This document shows positions 46,660-58,216 of a DNA stretch of 64,000 nt, piece after piece (the stretch's first letter is position 1; the number at the start of each line of letters is the position of its first letter). This DNA is from Caenorhabditis remanei (Eukaryota > Nematoda > Chromadorea > Rhabditida > Rhabditidae), in NCBI RefSeq assembly GCF_010183535.1, contig NC_071332.1, positions 20,832,001 to 20,896,000 of the forward strand. Reading direction: 5' to 3'. The notes under the pieces are model-generated. The model was not told the origin of the DNA. It worked only from the letters and a program-made list of their open reading frames with translations, and ran no database searches. The position numbers and the translations under genes were made by a program.

Positions 46660-48708
46660 ATGAACGCACCCACATCCTCAGCCGAAATGACGTATTTCAA
46701 TGTTAAATGCAAAATCTGTCTGAAAACCGGGCATGGTCTGCACTTTGGAGTCGAAACTTGCAGGGCGTGTGCCGCTTTTTTTCGGTAGGTCAAAAGTTTC
46801 TGAAACGGAATATCCGAGTGTTGTTGTTTTCAGGAGGACAGTTGTGTTGAATAGAAAATATAAATGTAGCAAGAGGAGCGGGAAGTGTGAAATTGGTGCT
46901 GCAGATGAGAAGCTAATGTGCAAATTTTGTCGATTCAAGAAGTGTATTGATCTGGGAATGACAACGGAAAGTAAGCTATTTGAATCCGGAATTTGTTTGT
47001 GAAGTCCATCACAAGTTCCTTACTTCCAGATGTCCGCACTGACCAGGTAATCAAAGACGATGAAGACTCTCAAGACTCCTCTCCAATCCCCTCAGTTTCC
47101 TCTACAGTATCCCTCCAAATGACGTCATCCCAACCTGAATGTGAAATCGGGAACCGAGTGGAATACAGTGTGATAAATCCCAAGACACGAGCGCCAGCGA
47201 TGTTGATAGATGTGAATGCGATTATTAAAAAGTCAAGGGCAATATTAGAGACCGTAAGAGAGTTTCAGTACTTTAACAGTACAAAAATTCTTTTTTTTTT
47301 ACAGTACTTCCTGCCCGATGAAGACTCGATATCCCACTTGAACCCTCTGCAACGAATGGTTTACTCATTACGAAAAATTAGAGAAAAGCAAAATTGGAAT
47401 CCGGAATTTTTTGTGAATATAAAATTCTACGAGATGTTTTCCTGGTGGGAGGTGCAAATGAGGGATACGGCTAGTTGGTTGATGCACTCGGATGAGTTTA
47501 GAAAGTTGCCGACTCATGAGAGGGTAAGGATCAGATTCTGGGGATTCTAAAAAATCTCAATATTCCAGATAGCAATCTTCAAAATAGTGTGGGCAGTTTG
47601 GCGGCGATTCGAGAGGTACACAATGACTGCGGAGATATTTGGACAGAGGTGTTATGATGAGAAAGTGAGTTTTTGGAATTGATTTTTGACTTTTGACCCA
47701 AAAACTTACAAATAATTCCAGATTCTATTGCATTCTCATGATTCAGCGGCTCGACTAGGCAGCTATTATATAGATTACTCGAATGTGTCGGATCATGGAT
47801 TTGAGAGGTTTAATAAGTGAGTTGAGGAAGGAAAAGTAAAGAAAAATAAATAATTAAGCCATTTTTTTAGTGTATTCGGTGGAAAAATGATCCAGTACTA
47901 CGATATAATCGTGAAACCGTTCCTTGAACTGAAATTGACTGAAACTGAGATCACATTCATCCTATGTCAAATTATATGGAATTATGCTGGAAGACGACTA
48001 CAGGGACAGACTCAGGCGGCTGCTGAGAGGTTTTTGGAACAGATCTCCAATAATTTGCATCAGTATTATGAAGAGGAGTATGAGGAGTGGACGAGTAGAA
48101 GTCTAGAAGGAGTGGAGAGTTCTGTAGAGGAAGATTCCAGGAGTTCTGAACGGAGTGTAGTGGAGAAAAAGAAAAATTATGCGTCAAGGCTGGCCAAAAT
48201 GATGCAGATTGTCAATCAAATGTTGGTGAGTAGTTTCGTTTTGATTTTTGGTTAAAATTTGGCGAAAAATTGCGTAGCTCGTTGAAAACTCAATATTATG
48301 AGCCGCAAAATATACCAAAATGTAGACCTTGGAGAGTTCTATGTCACTGATATAATACTGGTCGGATGGCTGGTTAATAATGTACCGCGGGCCGGCCTAA
48401 AAAGTCCCAAAACTCGCGAAAGTTACCAAAACCATACTAGCCCGGCCCCGGTGCATTGACAAGTAGTCATCTGGTTCGTATTATATTAGAAACATAGATC
48501 TTGTCGAGATCTACATTTCGGTAAATTCTTCAGCCTATAATATTGCGTTTTAAGCTAGTTACAGGCCGGCCCGGCCCGGTGGTACTAAGCTCCACAACAA
48601 AAAGTTTTCCAGAATATTCAACTGAAACGAGAGGACACAATGGATATTGCGATGCTCTTCGATATGTTCAATATTGTTTTCACTGAACCTGAGTTTTTCA
48701 GAGTTTAA
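46660..48708 (+). CDS. Nuclear hormone receptor, supplementary nematode type, inverted paralog
   Basis: Eight exons: 46660-46784, 46831-46970, 47030-47253, 47305-47523, 47569-47664, 47722-47816, 47871-48225, 48613-48708; 449 aa. Zinc fingers CKICLKTGHGLHFGVETC, CRACAAFFRR, CSKRSGKCEI and CKFCRFKKC, then a hinge and a ligand-binding domain nearly collinear with the 42134-43743 gene (FLPDEDSISHLNPLQRMVYS, HSDEFRKLPTHE, ITFILCQIIWNYAG, FTEPEFFRV). The first exon starts right after a TTTTTTTTCAG tract, a likely trans-splice acceptor. Intron 7 is long (387 bp) and holds a GC-rich repeat with a short inverted pair. The gene has a longer hinge (+12 codons) and exon 7 (+10 codons). Confidence 0.93.
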
Positions 48709-50038
48709 TTATAAAATATGACATAAAAACGTTAAATCTGACAAACAAACCGCGAAAACCTACACAGAAGACATAAATGTTTCGCCATCTGTCAGCAACC
48801 TCCCCCCCCTCGTCTTCTCGCTTCGTTTCCCCCTTCTTGACCGAGCGGCTGTCAACAATGTTCCCTCATTCCCATTGCCACCAGCTGCCTTTCCTTTTTA
48901 TGGCCCATTTATTTTGTTACATTTTCTGTTTTGGCTTTAATTAAAGCTTGCGGAGTTTTGAGTTGTCTGAAAATGACTGGGACTAACTATGAGCCGGAAA
49001 TTCTACAACTGCATTTTTTGTAGTTTCACCTGGTTTTTCATAGGATTTACGGGATTTTCAATTAATTTTATAAAAATGATTTCAAAGCTTCAGAGTTTTA
49101 CGGCCATCTCAGGTCTCTCATGTCTGAAAATAGCACTAACATAGTCTCCAATTTCCTCTTTTTTCTGTTGAATTCGTCTTCTCCTTTCCCCTTTCATTCT
49201 TTTTTGCTCCTCCGTCTCTTCCTTCTCTCCTCTGCTCCATTTGCCCCTCGTCTTCTGAGCCATCTGCTGTTCTGTCCACTAGTGCGTAGCGAGTGTAGTA
49301 GAGAGCCACGAGGAGTGAATACATTTATGTGAATGTGTGCTTGTGTGGCTGTTCGGAGCTCTTTTGGATATCGATTTTTGTGTGGAGAAGGCTTGTCAGA
49401 GTTCCTAGGAAATGAAATAAATGGTTCCGAAGTATTTTGACCTTTTTTGAATATTGTTACAATGAATTTTCAATAAAATTAGACATACCTATAAAATTTG
49501 AAAAAATTTTCATAGTTTTACCCGAAATCATGAGTGTTTTAGCTAACATTAAGTAAATCTTAGAAAACCAAAGATCTCTGTTTTAAATATATTTTTGTAA
49601 GTTTTCAATTTCTGTTGCTTGAATTTTCAAAATTGTTTACTCTATTAGTTGTCTAACCGAATTTTTGGAAAATTTTCATATGAAAACCTTTTGATTCAAG
49701 TTTTTTGACATTTAAATTTAAGAAAATTTGAACATTTTCTTTTTGAATTATCAATGGTTTTCTAATCTTTTATTTTCTTGTTGATTTTTTTTCTGTTGCT
49801 AAATTTTCTGTAATTATACTCTTTATAACTAGTTTTTTTGAAATTCTGCACAGAAAACTCTTGATTTCAATTATTTCTGCCAAAAGTTACTCCTAAACCA
49901 TGTTACCAGTCATTTTTGTAGAAAATTCTAGTTTCTGCCTGAAAAATATATATTTTAAGAATTTATTCGTATCAATCGTTCTATTCCTCATTCACATTCT
50001 CTTTTCTCACTAATTTCTTTTAAGTTCAGCCCTAAACC

Positions 50039-50570
50039 ATGTCGATACCTTCACAAAAGCGTCCAGCTGAAGAACCCGCTTCCTCGGAATCCGATAAAGC
50101 CAAGAAAACCAAAATAGATGAAAAAGATGACGTTGAAGTAGTGGACGAGGTCCACAAAATCTCCGATGACGAGGAAATTGCTGAAAGTAGCACCCAAAAA
50201 GAAGTCAGTACTCTAAAAGAGGCGGCGACCGAAGCTGTAGAAAAAGCAGAATCCGAAAAAAGGTACTACCTAACAGAGGAAGAACAAAAAGAGAGAGAAA
50301 AAGAGAAAGAGGAATTGATGGCGGTTTTTGCAAGGTGTCAGGAATGTAAGTTTTTAAAAGAAATCTCAAAAATTCCATCCTAATTACTCTAATATTTCAG
50401 TGGGTGGTCCGAACTTCGTTGCCGACCAAGAGAGGGTGCTCGCCGAGTTGACAAAGCAAAAGGAGACAATCAAGAAGCTGCTGGATGAATTGAGGGAAAC
50501 CAAAAAGGAGAGAAAACCCCGTCCGCCGACAAGTGAAGGGAAGCGGAACAGGAAGACTGTGGAAAACTGA
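50039..50570 (+). CDS. Small charged coiled-coil protein with nuclear-type basic motifs
   Basis: Two exons, 50039-50345 and 50401-50570; 158 aa. N-terminal KRPAEEPASSESDKAKKTK resembles a bipartite nuclear localisation signal. It is followed by acidic and Glu/Lys-rich helices (EEEQKEREKEKEELMAVF, VLAELTKQKETIKKLLDELR) predicted to coil, and a basic tail (KKERKPRPPTSEGKRNRK). AATAAA lies about 30 bp after the stop. Family not recognised. The 48709-50038 interval before it is AT-rich with a CT-rich stretch and no gene. Confidence 0.7.
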
Positions 50571-51217
50571 TTGAAAAAAATGAAAAAGTTGACTATTTTA
50601 ATAAAATACAAGCTTTAATAAATGATTTATTGATTGAAAAAAGTTTTTTCTCTAATTTTTGATTAAAAAAGTAATCTTTTTTGGGTCGAGAACCGGTGTC
50701 TGTCTGTGTGTCTGTTTGTCCTCTCCCATCAATGGGTGTGTGTATACCTGCGTGTTGGTCTGCTTTCTTGGATGTCATTATGTCTGTCATTAAGTCTGTC
50801 CGTTTGTCCGTATTTCTACCTGTCAATTGAAATACATGCATGAGTACCTGTTCGTTGGGTCACCCGTGATATGCATATTTGTCTGTCTGTACTTCTGTTC
50901 GTCCTTTTGCCTACATTTAAGCACTACTTATCAACTAGCTGTGTAATATTCCTTCCGTCATATCTTAAGACTATTCAGCAAAAATGAAAAAAATAGTTTG
51001 TCTAGTTTATTTATTGGTCTGTTCAGATGTCTATGTCATTATGAGTTTACAGTTTCTTCTCAGCAAACACTTTTTTTGAAATTATATTCTTTATCAATTA
51101 TGGAACAACTCTGTCAACTCCACCCTTCTGTCTTATCATAAATTTTTCAATCAATTTCACACAGACCATCAGTTTTCCTGTAAATACCTTCTTGCTTCAG
51201 TACTAAATATTCGAAAA

Positions 51218-51436
51218 ATGACTGTAAGTCTTCATCATAATGTTATTTTCTTAAAGATTCGGTAGAGCGCAGTTATAAAAACCGTATTCCAGAAAACAGT
51301 AGTTGTTGTGGTCAGTATTGTTGTTGGAATAGTTATTGGAGGACTTATTGGCGTGCTGACATTGCGACGTGGGAAAAATAAGACATCGGAATATGACGAT
51401 TATGATGAAAAGTTGAAGAATCTGGTTAATAGTTAA
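51218..51436 (+). CDS. 49-residue single-TM microprotein
   Basis: Two exons: 51218-51223 (only MT) and 51293-51436. The product starts MTKTVVVVVSIVVGIVIGG, a Gly-rich TM helix, followed by LRRGKNK and the acidic tail SEYDDYDEKLKNLVNS. It is too short for most gene callers. The neighbour at 51642 has the same two-codon first exon and a related tail, which supports both. Function unknown; small TM helices with Gly spacing often pack against partner helices (inference). Confidence 0.6.
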
Positions 51437-51641
51437 CTTTATTTTGAGAAATTCCTTTTTTTTTCGCAGTTCCCTAAATAAATGTCATGTTACTCATTTA
51501 CCATTCTTATCACTCAGCATTTCTATCATCAATTTCCATCTTTTTGTTTATTGTTAAGACTAAAATTTCCGCTAATAAACAAATGACTACATAATACAAC
51601 TGTTCAGTCCATTTTTTCTCCGACCTGCCTGTATATCTGTT

Positions 51642-51844
51642 ATGGATGTGAGTTCTTGAGATTTCGTACCCACATTTTTGATATTTAGAGAGCAACCCAA
51701 TCAATTGCTTGTCTGTTTTCCGGAGCTATTGATGGAGCAGCAATAGGAATTATCGCTTACAAAAAGTTCACACAAAAAAAACTACAAAGTTCTGAGTATG
51801 AGGATTATGATAAACTTTTAAAAGATGTGATTGATAAACAGTAA
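51642..51844 (+). CDS. Single-TM microprotein, paralog of the 51218 gene
   Basis: Exons 51642-51647 (MD) and 51689-51844, about 53 aa. A weakly hydrophobic Gly/Ala-rich segment (SIACLFSGAIDGAAIGIIAY), a Lys-rich turn, and the tail SEYEDYDKLLKDVID align with the 51218 product. Splice sites are GTGAG and ATTTAG. Confidence 0.55.
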
Positions 51845-51970
51845 TCTTGATCAAAATAAATTCCGTGTGACCTTATTGGCCACTTCCTGTCGTCCTTATT
51901 TACTCAGCTTTCATTATCCAGTTTTCCCCCTCTGCTTTCCTTTTTTTCATTTGCAAAACTTTTGCAAGTC

Positions 51971-52505
51971 ATGAACTTGTCCTACATCCTTCTCCATGGT
52001 GCTCCTATGGCCTTTGGCTTACTGATTGGCTTATTCTTAGAAAGTAAATCGAAATTTATGTTTTCTGCGACAATAGACCCGCATATCATGGATATTTTGA
52101 TGAGGGATATGGAGAAGATTCAGTGAGTTTTGACTGTATAAGGTTTCAGGGTGAAAAATGAGAAATTTGCAGTCAGGAAACTGAGGAAACTTACATCATG
52201 ACTGAGATTCCCGAGGAGCTTATCACAGAGAAAGCTCCTGAAATTAAGGTGAGTAATTAATTGACAACTTTTTTCAAATAAAAATTGTGTGGTGTTTTCA
52301 GACCCCTACTAAAAACCCTGTAATTCACACAAAACGAATCATCAAGCTCCCGAAACTGCGAAGAAATCAAACCAAATCCTTGAGAACCCAGATATTGGCA
52401 AGGATTCAGAAACAAAAGGATGATATTTTGGAAAGACGGCAGAAAATTATAAATCGACTAGCTGCCAAAATATGGAAGCCGCTTAATTGGGTGAAGCAGA
52501 TTTAA
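51971..52505 (+). CDS. Small membrane-anchored protein with basic C-terminus
   Basis: Three exons: 51971-52122, 52173-52248, 52302-52505; 143 aa. The N-terminal hydrophobic segment (YILLHGAPMAFGLLIGLFL) could be a signal-anchor or cleaved signal. A Glu-rich middle and a strongly basic helical C-terminus (TKRIIKLPKLRRNQTKS, RQKIINRLAAKIWK) follow. It is the third gene of a same-strand cluster with the two microproteins, about 130 bp after the second. An operon is possible, but no spliced-leader evidence was found. Family unknown. Confidence 0.65.
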
Positions 52506-53089
52506 ATTGGCAACAATGGTGCTTTTATAATTGTATGTATAAAATTTACACCAGATTTTTATTATTATAAAATTTTTTTGGACTGTAGTCACGACCTTTG
52601 TTTTTCATCCAGTTGAAACTTGACTTGTTGTCACTTCCCATTGCTCATCTTTATTTTCTGACCTTCAAACCGAAGTCAAGTCTTTTTACTTTTTCTCCCA
52701 TTTGTTTGCCTTCAAGCGATCTACAGGAAGACATGATATATTAACTTTTGGGTCTCTTAAAATATTCAAGAAAGGAACTATTCGTAAGTTATCTTGATTT
52801 CAGAACTGCAAGAACTTGATTCATTATTACAGATTTTAATTCATGCTATAATAAAGAATAGGATTAAAACCATATTCATCATATATGCTCTCTATTCCCT
52901 TTTGAAAATTGTGCGTTCTTTCCTGAAATTTAAAACCATGCAATTAAAACCTCAAACCAAGCAGTCCAAAATCACTGAAACCAGACGATCAGGATGAATC
53001 CGCTCAAGCTGAAAACGTCTTCACTGAAACGTAGGAGCATCTGAAACTAGGTATACTTCAAACAAGTTTTATGTTTCAGAAATCGGCAA

Positions 53090-53345
53090 AGTAATTTCTC
53101 CCTCAAATCGTTCGTTTTCAGTGCAAAATAGTGCAATTTTTGAGCAGTTTACTTAAAGTTACTATAACTCTCTAGGGTGTGTCCGTACAAAAAAGTTGAC
53201 AACTACAAAAATGGAGTTCTTGACTTGTTCTGTTTGATCCCATAGAAATTTATTTTGCAAGACAGTCAATTTTACTATGACACACTTTTAAAGTTAGGCA
53301 TTTTCAACTGAGAAAAGCAAAAATTCATATATTTTTGAGCGGTAC
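53090..53345. repeat. Half copy of a mariner-type MITE
   Basis: Shares the internal boxes of the MITEs at 8581 and 45262 (GTACAAAAAAGTTGACAACT, GACACAC) and ends GAGCGGTACTG, but lacks the left terminus. Confidence 0.6.
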
Positions 53346-53638
53346 TGTTTAACTCATTTGTAAATAAAATTTGTTTGTTTTTCAGAAGACAATAACACTG
53401 TGATGAAAACTTGAAAATGAACATGATATCCTGCTTCAAAAAGTCGCTAATATTGACTATCGATTTTCTTAATTGAAAAATTTTAGTTTTGAAAATACTC
53501 TGTTTACTTCCAAAATTTAATAAAACTGTCTATCAACCAATTGCGATTTTTACTGTTTAACTGCAGAAAATTCCACAGTTGAAAAACTAATTAGTATTGT
53601 TACAAGTGTATTTCAATAAAGGATTTACAAGTTTCTTA

Positions 53639-54735
53639 CTAGGGAATGGTCAGGACTGACTTTGGAGTTCAGCAACGAGACCTAGCAGAATCGATAGAGA
53701 ATCGAATTCTAATGGGAAATCAGTTTTCAAAAACTGCTGACGACCCTCCAGAATCCAGATATCCTTGTCTGAAAATCTGGGTCAAATCCGAAGTTAATAC
53801 ATGTGCTTCGCGCATGTTTTTCCCAAAATTCACCCCAAATATGATGGCACCTGATGACCCATATTTTCCAACTGTCGGTGGTTGAGGGGTTAACGAGTCG
53901 GTGCGGTGGGATACGCTATGCTGGTTCGACTCTCCCCCTCGCCAATTTTTTTTTGTTTTTTTTTAATTCTTTTTTTTTCAAGTTTTCAAGCAATTCTTTT
54001 TCAAATTTGAGCCAATTTTTTTATATCTAGACCAGGACGGATGAACTAGTTTGGTAAAAGATATAAAAAATTTTCTCAACTTCCGCCCAGACTTCCTGAT
54101 CTGATCTGATGAGACCCCTGCCGCGTTTTGCTATGGAGATGGAGTCGGACTTCAGAATTGCTTCAAACGAGGATGCACCGAGCTCTCCTGTCTCCACTGT
54201 GCACGCTGTAAATGTTATGTTTGTTTCGATCACTGCCTCGTTCTGGAGCATCACCTGTGTAAAAACAAGTAGCTTCGCGTTTTTTTTTGCCAATGCAATA
54301 AAATTTTTTATATCTTTTACCAAACTAGTTCATCCGTCCTGGTCTAGATATAAAAAAATTGGCTCAAATTTGAAAAAGAATTGCTTGAAAACTTGAAAAA
54401 AAAAGAATTAAAAAAAAACAAAAAAAAATTGGCGAGGGGGAGAGTCGAATCAGCATAGCGTATCCCACCGCACCGACTCGTTAACCCCTCAACCACCGAC
54501 AGTTGGAAAATATGGGTCATCAGGTGCCATCATATTTGGGGTGAATTTTGGGAAAAACATGCGCGAAGCACATGTATTAACTTCGGATTTGACCCAGATT
54601 TTCAGACAAGGATATCTGGATTCTGGAGGGTCGTCAGCAGTTTTTGAAAACTGATTTCCCATTAGAATTCGATTCTCTATCGATTCTGCTAGGTCTCGTT
54701 GCTGAACTCCAAAGTCAGTCCTGACCATTCCCTAG
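53639..54735. mobile_element. 1.1-kb snapback element with near-identical arms
   Basis: Begins CTAGGGAATGG and ends CCATTCCCTAG, with the 3-bp target duplication TTA at 53636-53638 and 54736-54738. The arms are about 435 bp each and virtually identical (one difference seen, in the GGTTCGACTC box), around a spacer of about 225 bp. The two arm ORFs (53646-53885 and 54489-54728) are the same sequence, so neither counts as an independent gene. The 3-bp TSD is compatible with PIF/Harbinger (family knowledge). The spacer encodes a short Cys/His-rich peptide, described separately. Confidence 0.9.
54103..54272 (+). pseudogene. Cys/His-rich coding remnant in the snapback spacer
   Basis: A plus-strand frame closed by TAG at 54270-54272 reads CFKRGCTELSCLHCARCKCY followed by VCFDHCLVLEHHLCKNK. 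The dense Cys and His spacing looks like a zinc-binding C-terminal domain such as that at the end of some transposases. It is preceded in frame by a stop, so only a fragment survives. Confidence 0.5.
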
Positions 54736-54941
54736 TTAGCAAAATAATGAAACAGAAAAACAGTTTTCTTGTATTAAGTAAAAGTATCTAAACACATTGT
54801 ATTGCTATCTTTCAATTCGTCACCGGTTTGATAAGTGTTGTGTGTTACATTCACTTGTTGACACTTTTTCATTCCTCACTCTTAATTTTGAATTCTTCTG
54901 CAGTCTTTTTTACATTTTGCTTCATCTGATGGTATCTGACC

Positions 54942-55830
54942 ATGTCATCGAATTGCACTGATTCTCAGCATGAACATTTTCTTCACCGGCTCTACGGCTT
55001 CATAGAATACTATCGGAAGCAGATATCAGTGAGTTTTCATACTTTTCAAAAAAGATTATCTTATCCATGTTACAGAGTCTTATTGCTTTTATACCAGCGG
55101 ACTCAATCTTGTACACTGGTTACAACTTTTTATGCCGTCTATTCCGAAGACTCATTGGACCAAAACACACATTTGAAATTAAAGATCTTCCTGTTCCAAC
55201 ATTGACATGCTCAAATTCAAGTGTGAATACCAAGAGTGAAATATCTGCACATACGTAATAACTGTTTTTACCATATGGAATACCTTATCATTCAATATTT
55301 TCAGGGAAGAAGAACTAAAAATTTCGGAAGACTTCAAAAGAAAAATGGCCAAAAGGAGAGCTGAATTGGAGGAAAAAATGGAGGTATTTAAAGCAGAGAC
55401 TGAGAAATATGCTGAGGATTTCGAGAGGGGAAAACGTGAAAGTGAAAGACAAATTGAAGAGTTGAGGGAGACATATCGACTGGAGCAGCTGGAGAAGGAC
55501 AAGGTTTCATAATTATTTAGGTAGCATTCTGAAAATAATATATGATATTTAGGCTGCAGACATGGCAAACGAAAATCTAAGAAAGAGATCAAAGAAGATC
55601 TACAATGACATTATGAAGAGGTAAGTATATACATACCTGGATTGTTCTTTTCAAAACAAATTTTTGATTACAGAGGCACAGAAACCGACAACTTGAACAC
55701 TGCAAAGTTGAATGAAGATTTGATTTCTAAGCTGGACGATTTGGAGGTTGGGAGCAAAGAAGAAAATGAAAACGATGCCCTGATTCCAAGAATGGATAGT
55801 GGAAACAAGATAACTGCTGAATTGAAATAA
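54942..55830 (+). CDS. Unknown coiled-coil protein
   Basis: Five exons: 54942-55028, 55076-55254, 55305-55503, 55553-55620, 55674-55830; 229 aa. The N-terminal part has a moderately hydrophobic segment (SLIAFIPADSILYTGYNFL) followed by RLFRRLIG, which could associate with membrane. From about residue 90 it is a Glu/Lys/Arg-rich coiled coil (RRAELEEKMEVFKAETEKYA). Exon 3 uses a weak GTTTCA donor, chosen because it keeps the frame. Same strand and similar composition as 56524-57954, but no clear homology. Function unknown. Confidence 0.65.
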
Positions 55831-55960
55831 ATTGCTTATATATATATATGTTTTTTTTCGGTATAAGTTACAACGAAATGAAAGTTATTATCAAATTCGT
55901 GTTATTATACATTCGGGTATAGAAAACATAAAAGCCAGTGAAATGGAAGAGAACGATCTA

Positions 55961-56266
55961 CAGTACCGTCCAAAAGTTTGTAAACTTTAGCCGTTTTCAG
56001 TTGAAATTGAGCAACTTTGAGAGTGTGTCATGGTTATATTTATTGTTCCATCAAGTAGATTTTTAATAAATTATAAAGAACAAAGGTAGAGCTTTATTTT
56101 TGTAGCTGAAAACTTTTTTGTACGGGCGAGTTACATATCGACAAAGTAATTTCTCAAGCTCTACCTTGAAATCTACTTGATGGAACAATCATTATTACCA
56201 TGACTCACAAAGTTGCCAAATTTCAACTGAAAACGGCCGAAGTTTACAATCTTTTGGACGGTGCTG
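55961..56266. mobile_element. Palindromic mariner-type MITE
   Basis: CAGTACCGTCCAAAAG and its complement (ending GGACGGTGCTG), with TA on both sides. Arms pair almost to the middle. Confidence 0.85.
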
Positions 56267-56523
56267 TAGATTGTTGATACAACAAAATTTTTTGTTTGAT
56301 ATGTGAGAATAACTCAAAATCTGTTTTTGAATATTGCTCAGTCTTCAAATTTATTTGTTTCCAGAAAAAACCCATTGCTCAGTCTAAATTGTTGTTGTCA
56401 CGCACTCCTCTTCTTTTCCTTATCATCATTCTTCTCTCTTGTTTGTTACACGCCACTCGCTTATTTATTCCTTGCATTTTTTTTCAAAAATTAATATTTT
56501 TTACTTAAATAAAAAATTGAAGA

Positions 56524-57954
56524 ATGAGCCGACTATTTACATCATCTGAGACCACTCCTACGATCGAGAATGGTTTGTCTTCCCGTACTACCCATGTCCC
56601 CAGTCAAAGCTTCCCGGGAACTGGACGTACTACAAATGAAGGATTTGAAGTTGTCAGCCTTTTTGAAATTTTCATAAGTTTTGTTGACTTTCTACTTGAA
56701 TTTAGACCGGTGAGTTTTTAAAATTTTCAATTTGTTCTAGAGGATTTGGATTCCAGGATCTTGGACACTATTGGAATGAGCTCAAAGCTTTTATCAATTC
56801 ATTTTTGGATTCAGCTCCTGGTGCTGTAGTTGGAACAAGTTCCAATACCCAAACTTTTGGTGAAAAGTTGTTGGAATTGGGGGAAATAAGGAAGAAAATA
56901 GAGTTAGTTATACCAGATATAACTTACAAACTTGAAAAATAATTGAAAAATTCCAGATTGGAAGATAAGAAAAAACAAGAGGAACTGGCGAAAAAAACGG
57001 CAGAAAAAAGAGCAAAGAGTGAGCAATTGATGAAAGAGTTGCAAGCAATGAGCACGCAAAATCAGGAAGAATTGGAGAGACGGAGAATGGAAAGCCAGCG
57101 GGTCCTAGAAGAACTTAGAGAGAAAAGCAAGATGGATCAGTTTTATAAGGATAAAGTGAGTTGGACATCTCGACAGACAAATGTACAGACAGATTACAGA
57201 CCGCCGCTCTAGAAACCGCCAGACTAATTGAGCTTGGAAAATTGGAACTCGACAAGTTGAAAAAATCTCGCCAAGAATCTCATGCCCTATACCAAGAAAA
57301 AATTTCCAATATGGACCAAACCTACCAAACCAAACAACTGAACTTCAATGCTGAAGAAGAAACTCGAAGACAAGAGCTATTTGAACAAGAGGAGAAGGTT
57401 GAAAAGCAAAGAAAGGAAATTGAAGAGAAATTGGAGGAAGATTTGAAAATTCTCAGAGAAAAAGGAGAGTTTAGAAGACAGGAAATGGAGGAACAGGTCT
57501 ATCAAATCAAAAAAGTTCTCCAGATGAAATTCTGCAATGAGATTATGGAGAAGAATTGGACGGATAGACTTAACAAGTTGAGAAACTCTTTCAAGGAGGT
57601 AGAAACGGCGTATAAAATAGATCCAAGCAGTTTCTTATCGGCAGTTTCCAACCAGAAATCGGTTATGATAGCGGAGAAAGTGGAGATGAGAAGAATGTAC
57701 GAGGAAACTGGAAAGACGTTTTTGTTAGATGTCGAAGAGTCTGTGAAGGGAATTCTTGAAGAAGCTGAGAGGCTAATTTATTTGTTGGAGGTGAGTAAGG
57801 GGGTTTAACTGGTATTCTACAGAATCAATTTCAGAACGAGCCATCCAACACTAAAAGGATAGAAGGTTGCTACAGGGCTTTATCAACTACCACGTTGGAA
57901 ATCCCAACTATGGCGGAATTGAAGCAACGATACAGAGAGGATAACGATTTTTGA
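56524..57954 (+). CDS. Long coiled-coil protein
   Basis: Five exons: 56524-56709, 56757-56902, 56957-57155, 57200-57790, 57835-57954; 413 aa. Ser/Thr-rich N-terminus, then an almost continuous coiled coil from about residue 90 (KKQEELAKKTAEKRAKSEQL, KVEKQRKEIEEKLEEDLKIL), and a short globular end. Exon 1 may be shorter if a weak GTCAGC donor at about 56655 is used; the longer version adds the hydrophobic stretch LFEIFISFVDFLLEF. Intron 3 is 44 bp. Structural or scaffold role is the most that can be suggested. Confidence 0.7.
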
Positions 57955-58216
57955 TGGGAGGTTATTGAAAAGAAAAACACGATCATGATCAATTCTTGTC
58001 TTTGAAAATTAAAACAATTAAATAATTATGATTTCGAAAGTAAGAATTGAGAGATTTTTCATCATGGCTTTGAGCATTAATTTTTTTGATAACTCACATT
58101 GTTATATAAAAATAATTTACTGGAAATAAGCATTTTTCTTATGACAATGTTATAATCCTATTATGTATACCGATAAGAAACAATAACTTTCACACCAACA
58201 TTGTATGTTCTCCCAT

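Noticed and set aside
49120..49332. Opposed ORFs near 49.2 kb
   Set aside because: Low-complexity CT-rich sequence; neither frame shows splice signals or motifs.
52794..52997. ORF with ELDSLLQILIHAIIKNRIK after a TTTCAG
   Set aside because: It starts at TTG; the only upstream donor would leave a 23-bp intron and no ATG precedes it. Possibly a decayed fourth small membrane gene, but not supportable.
53870..53945. tRNA-like sequence with a GGTTCGACTC box in the snapback arm
   Set aside because: The T-arm and acceptor stem do not pair and no anticodon arm is evident; kept only as a remark on the element.
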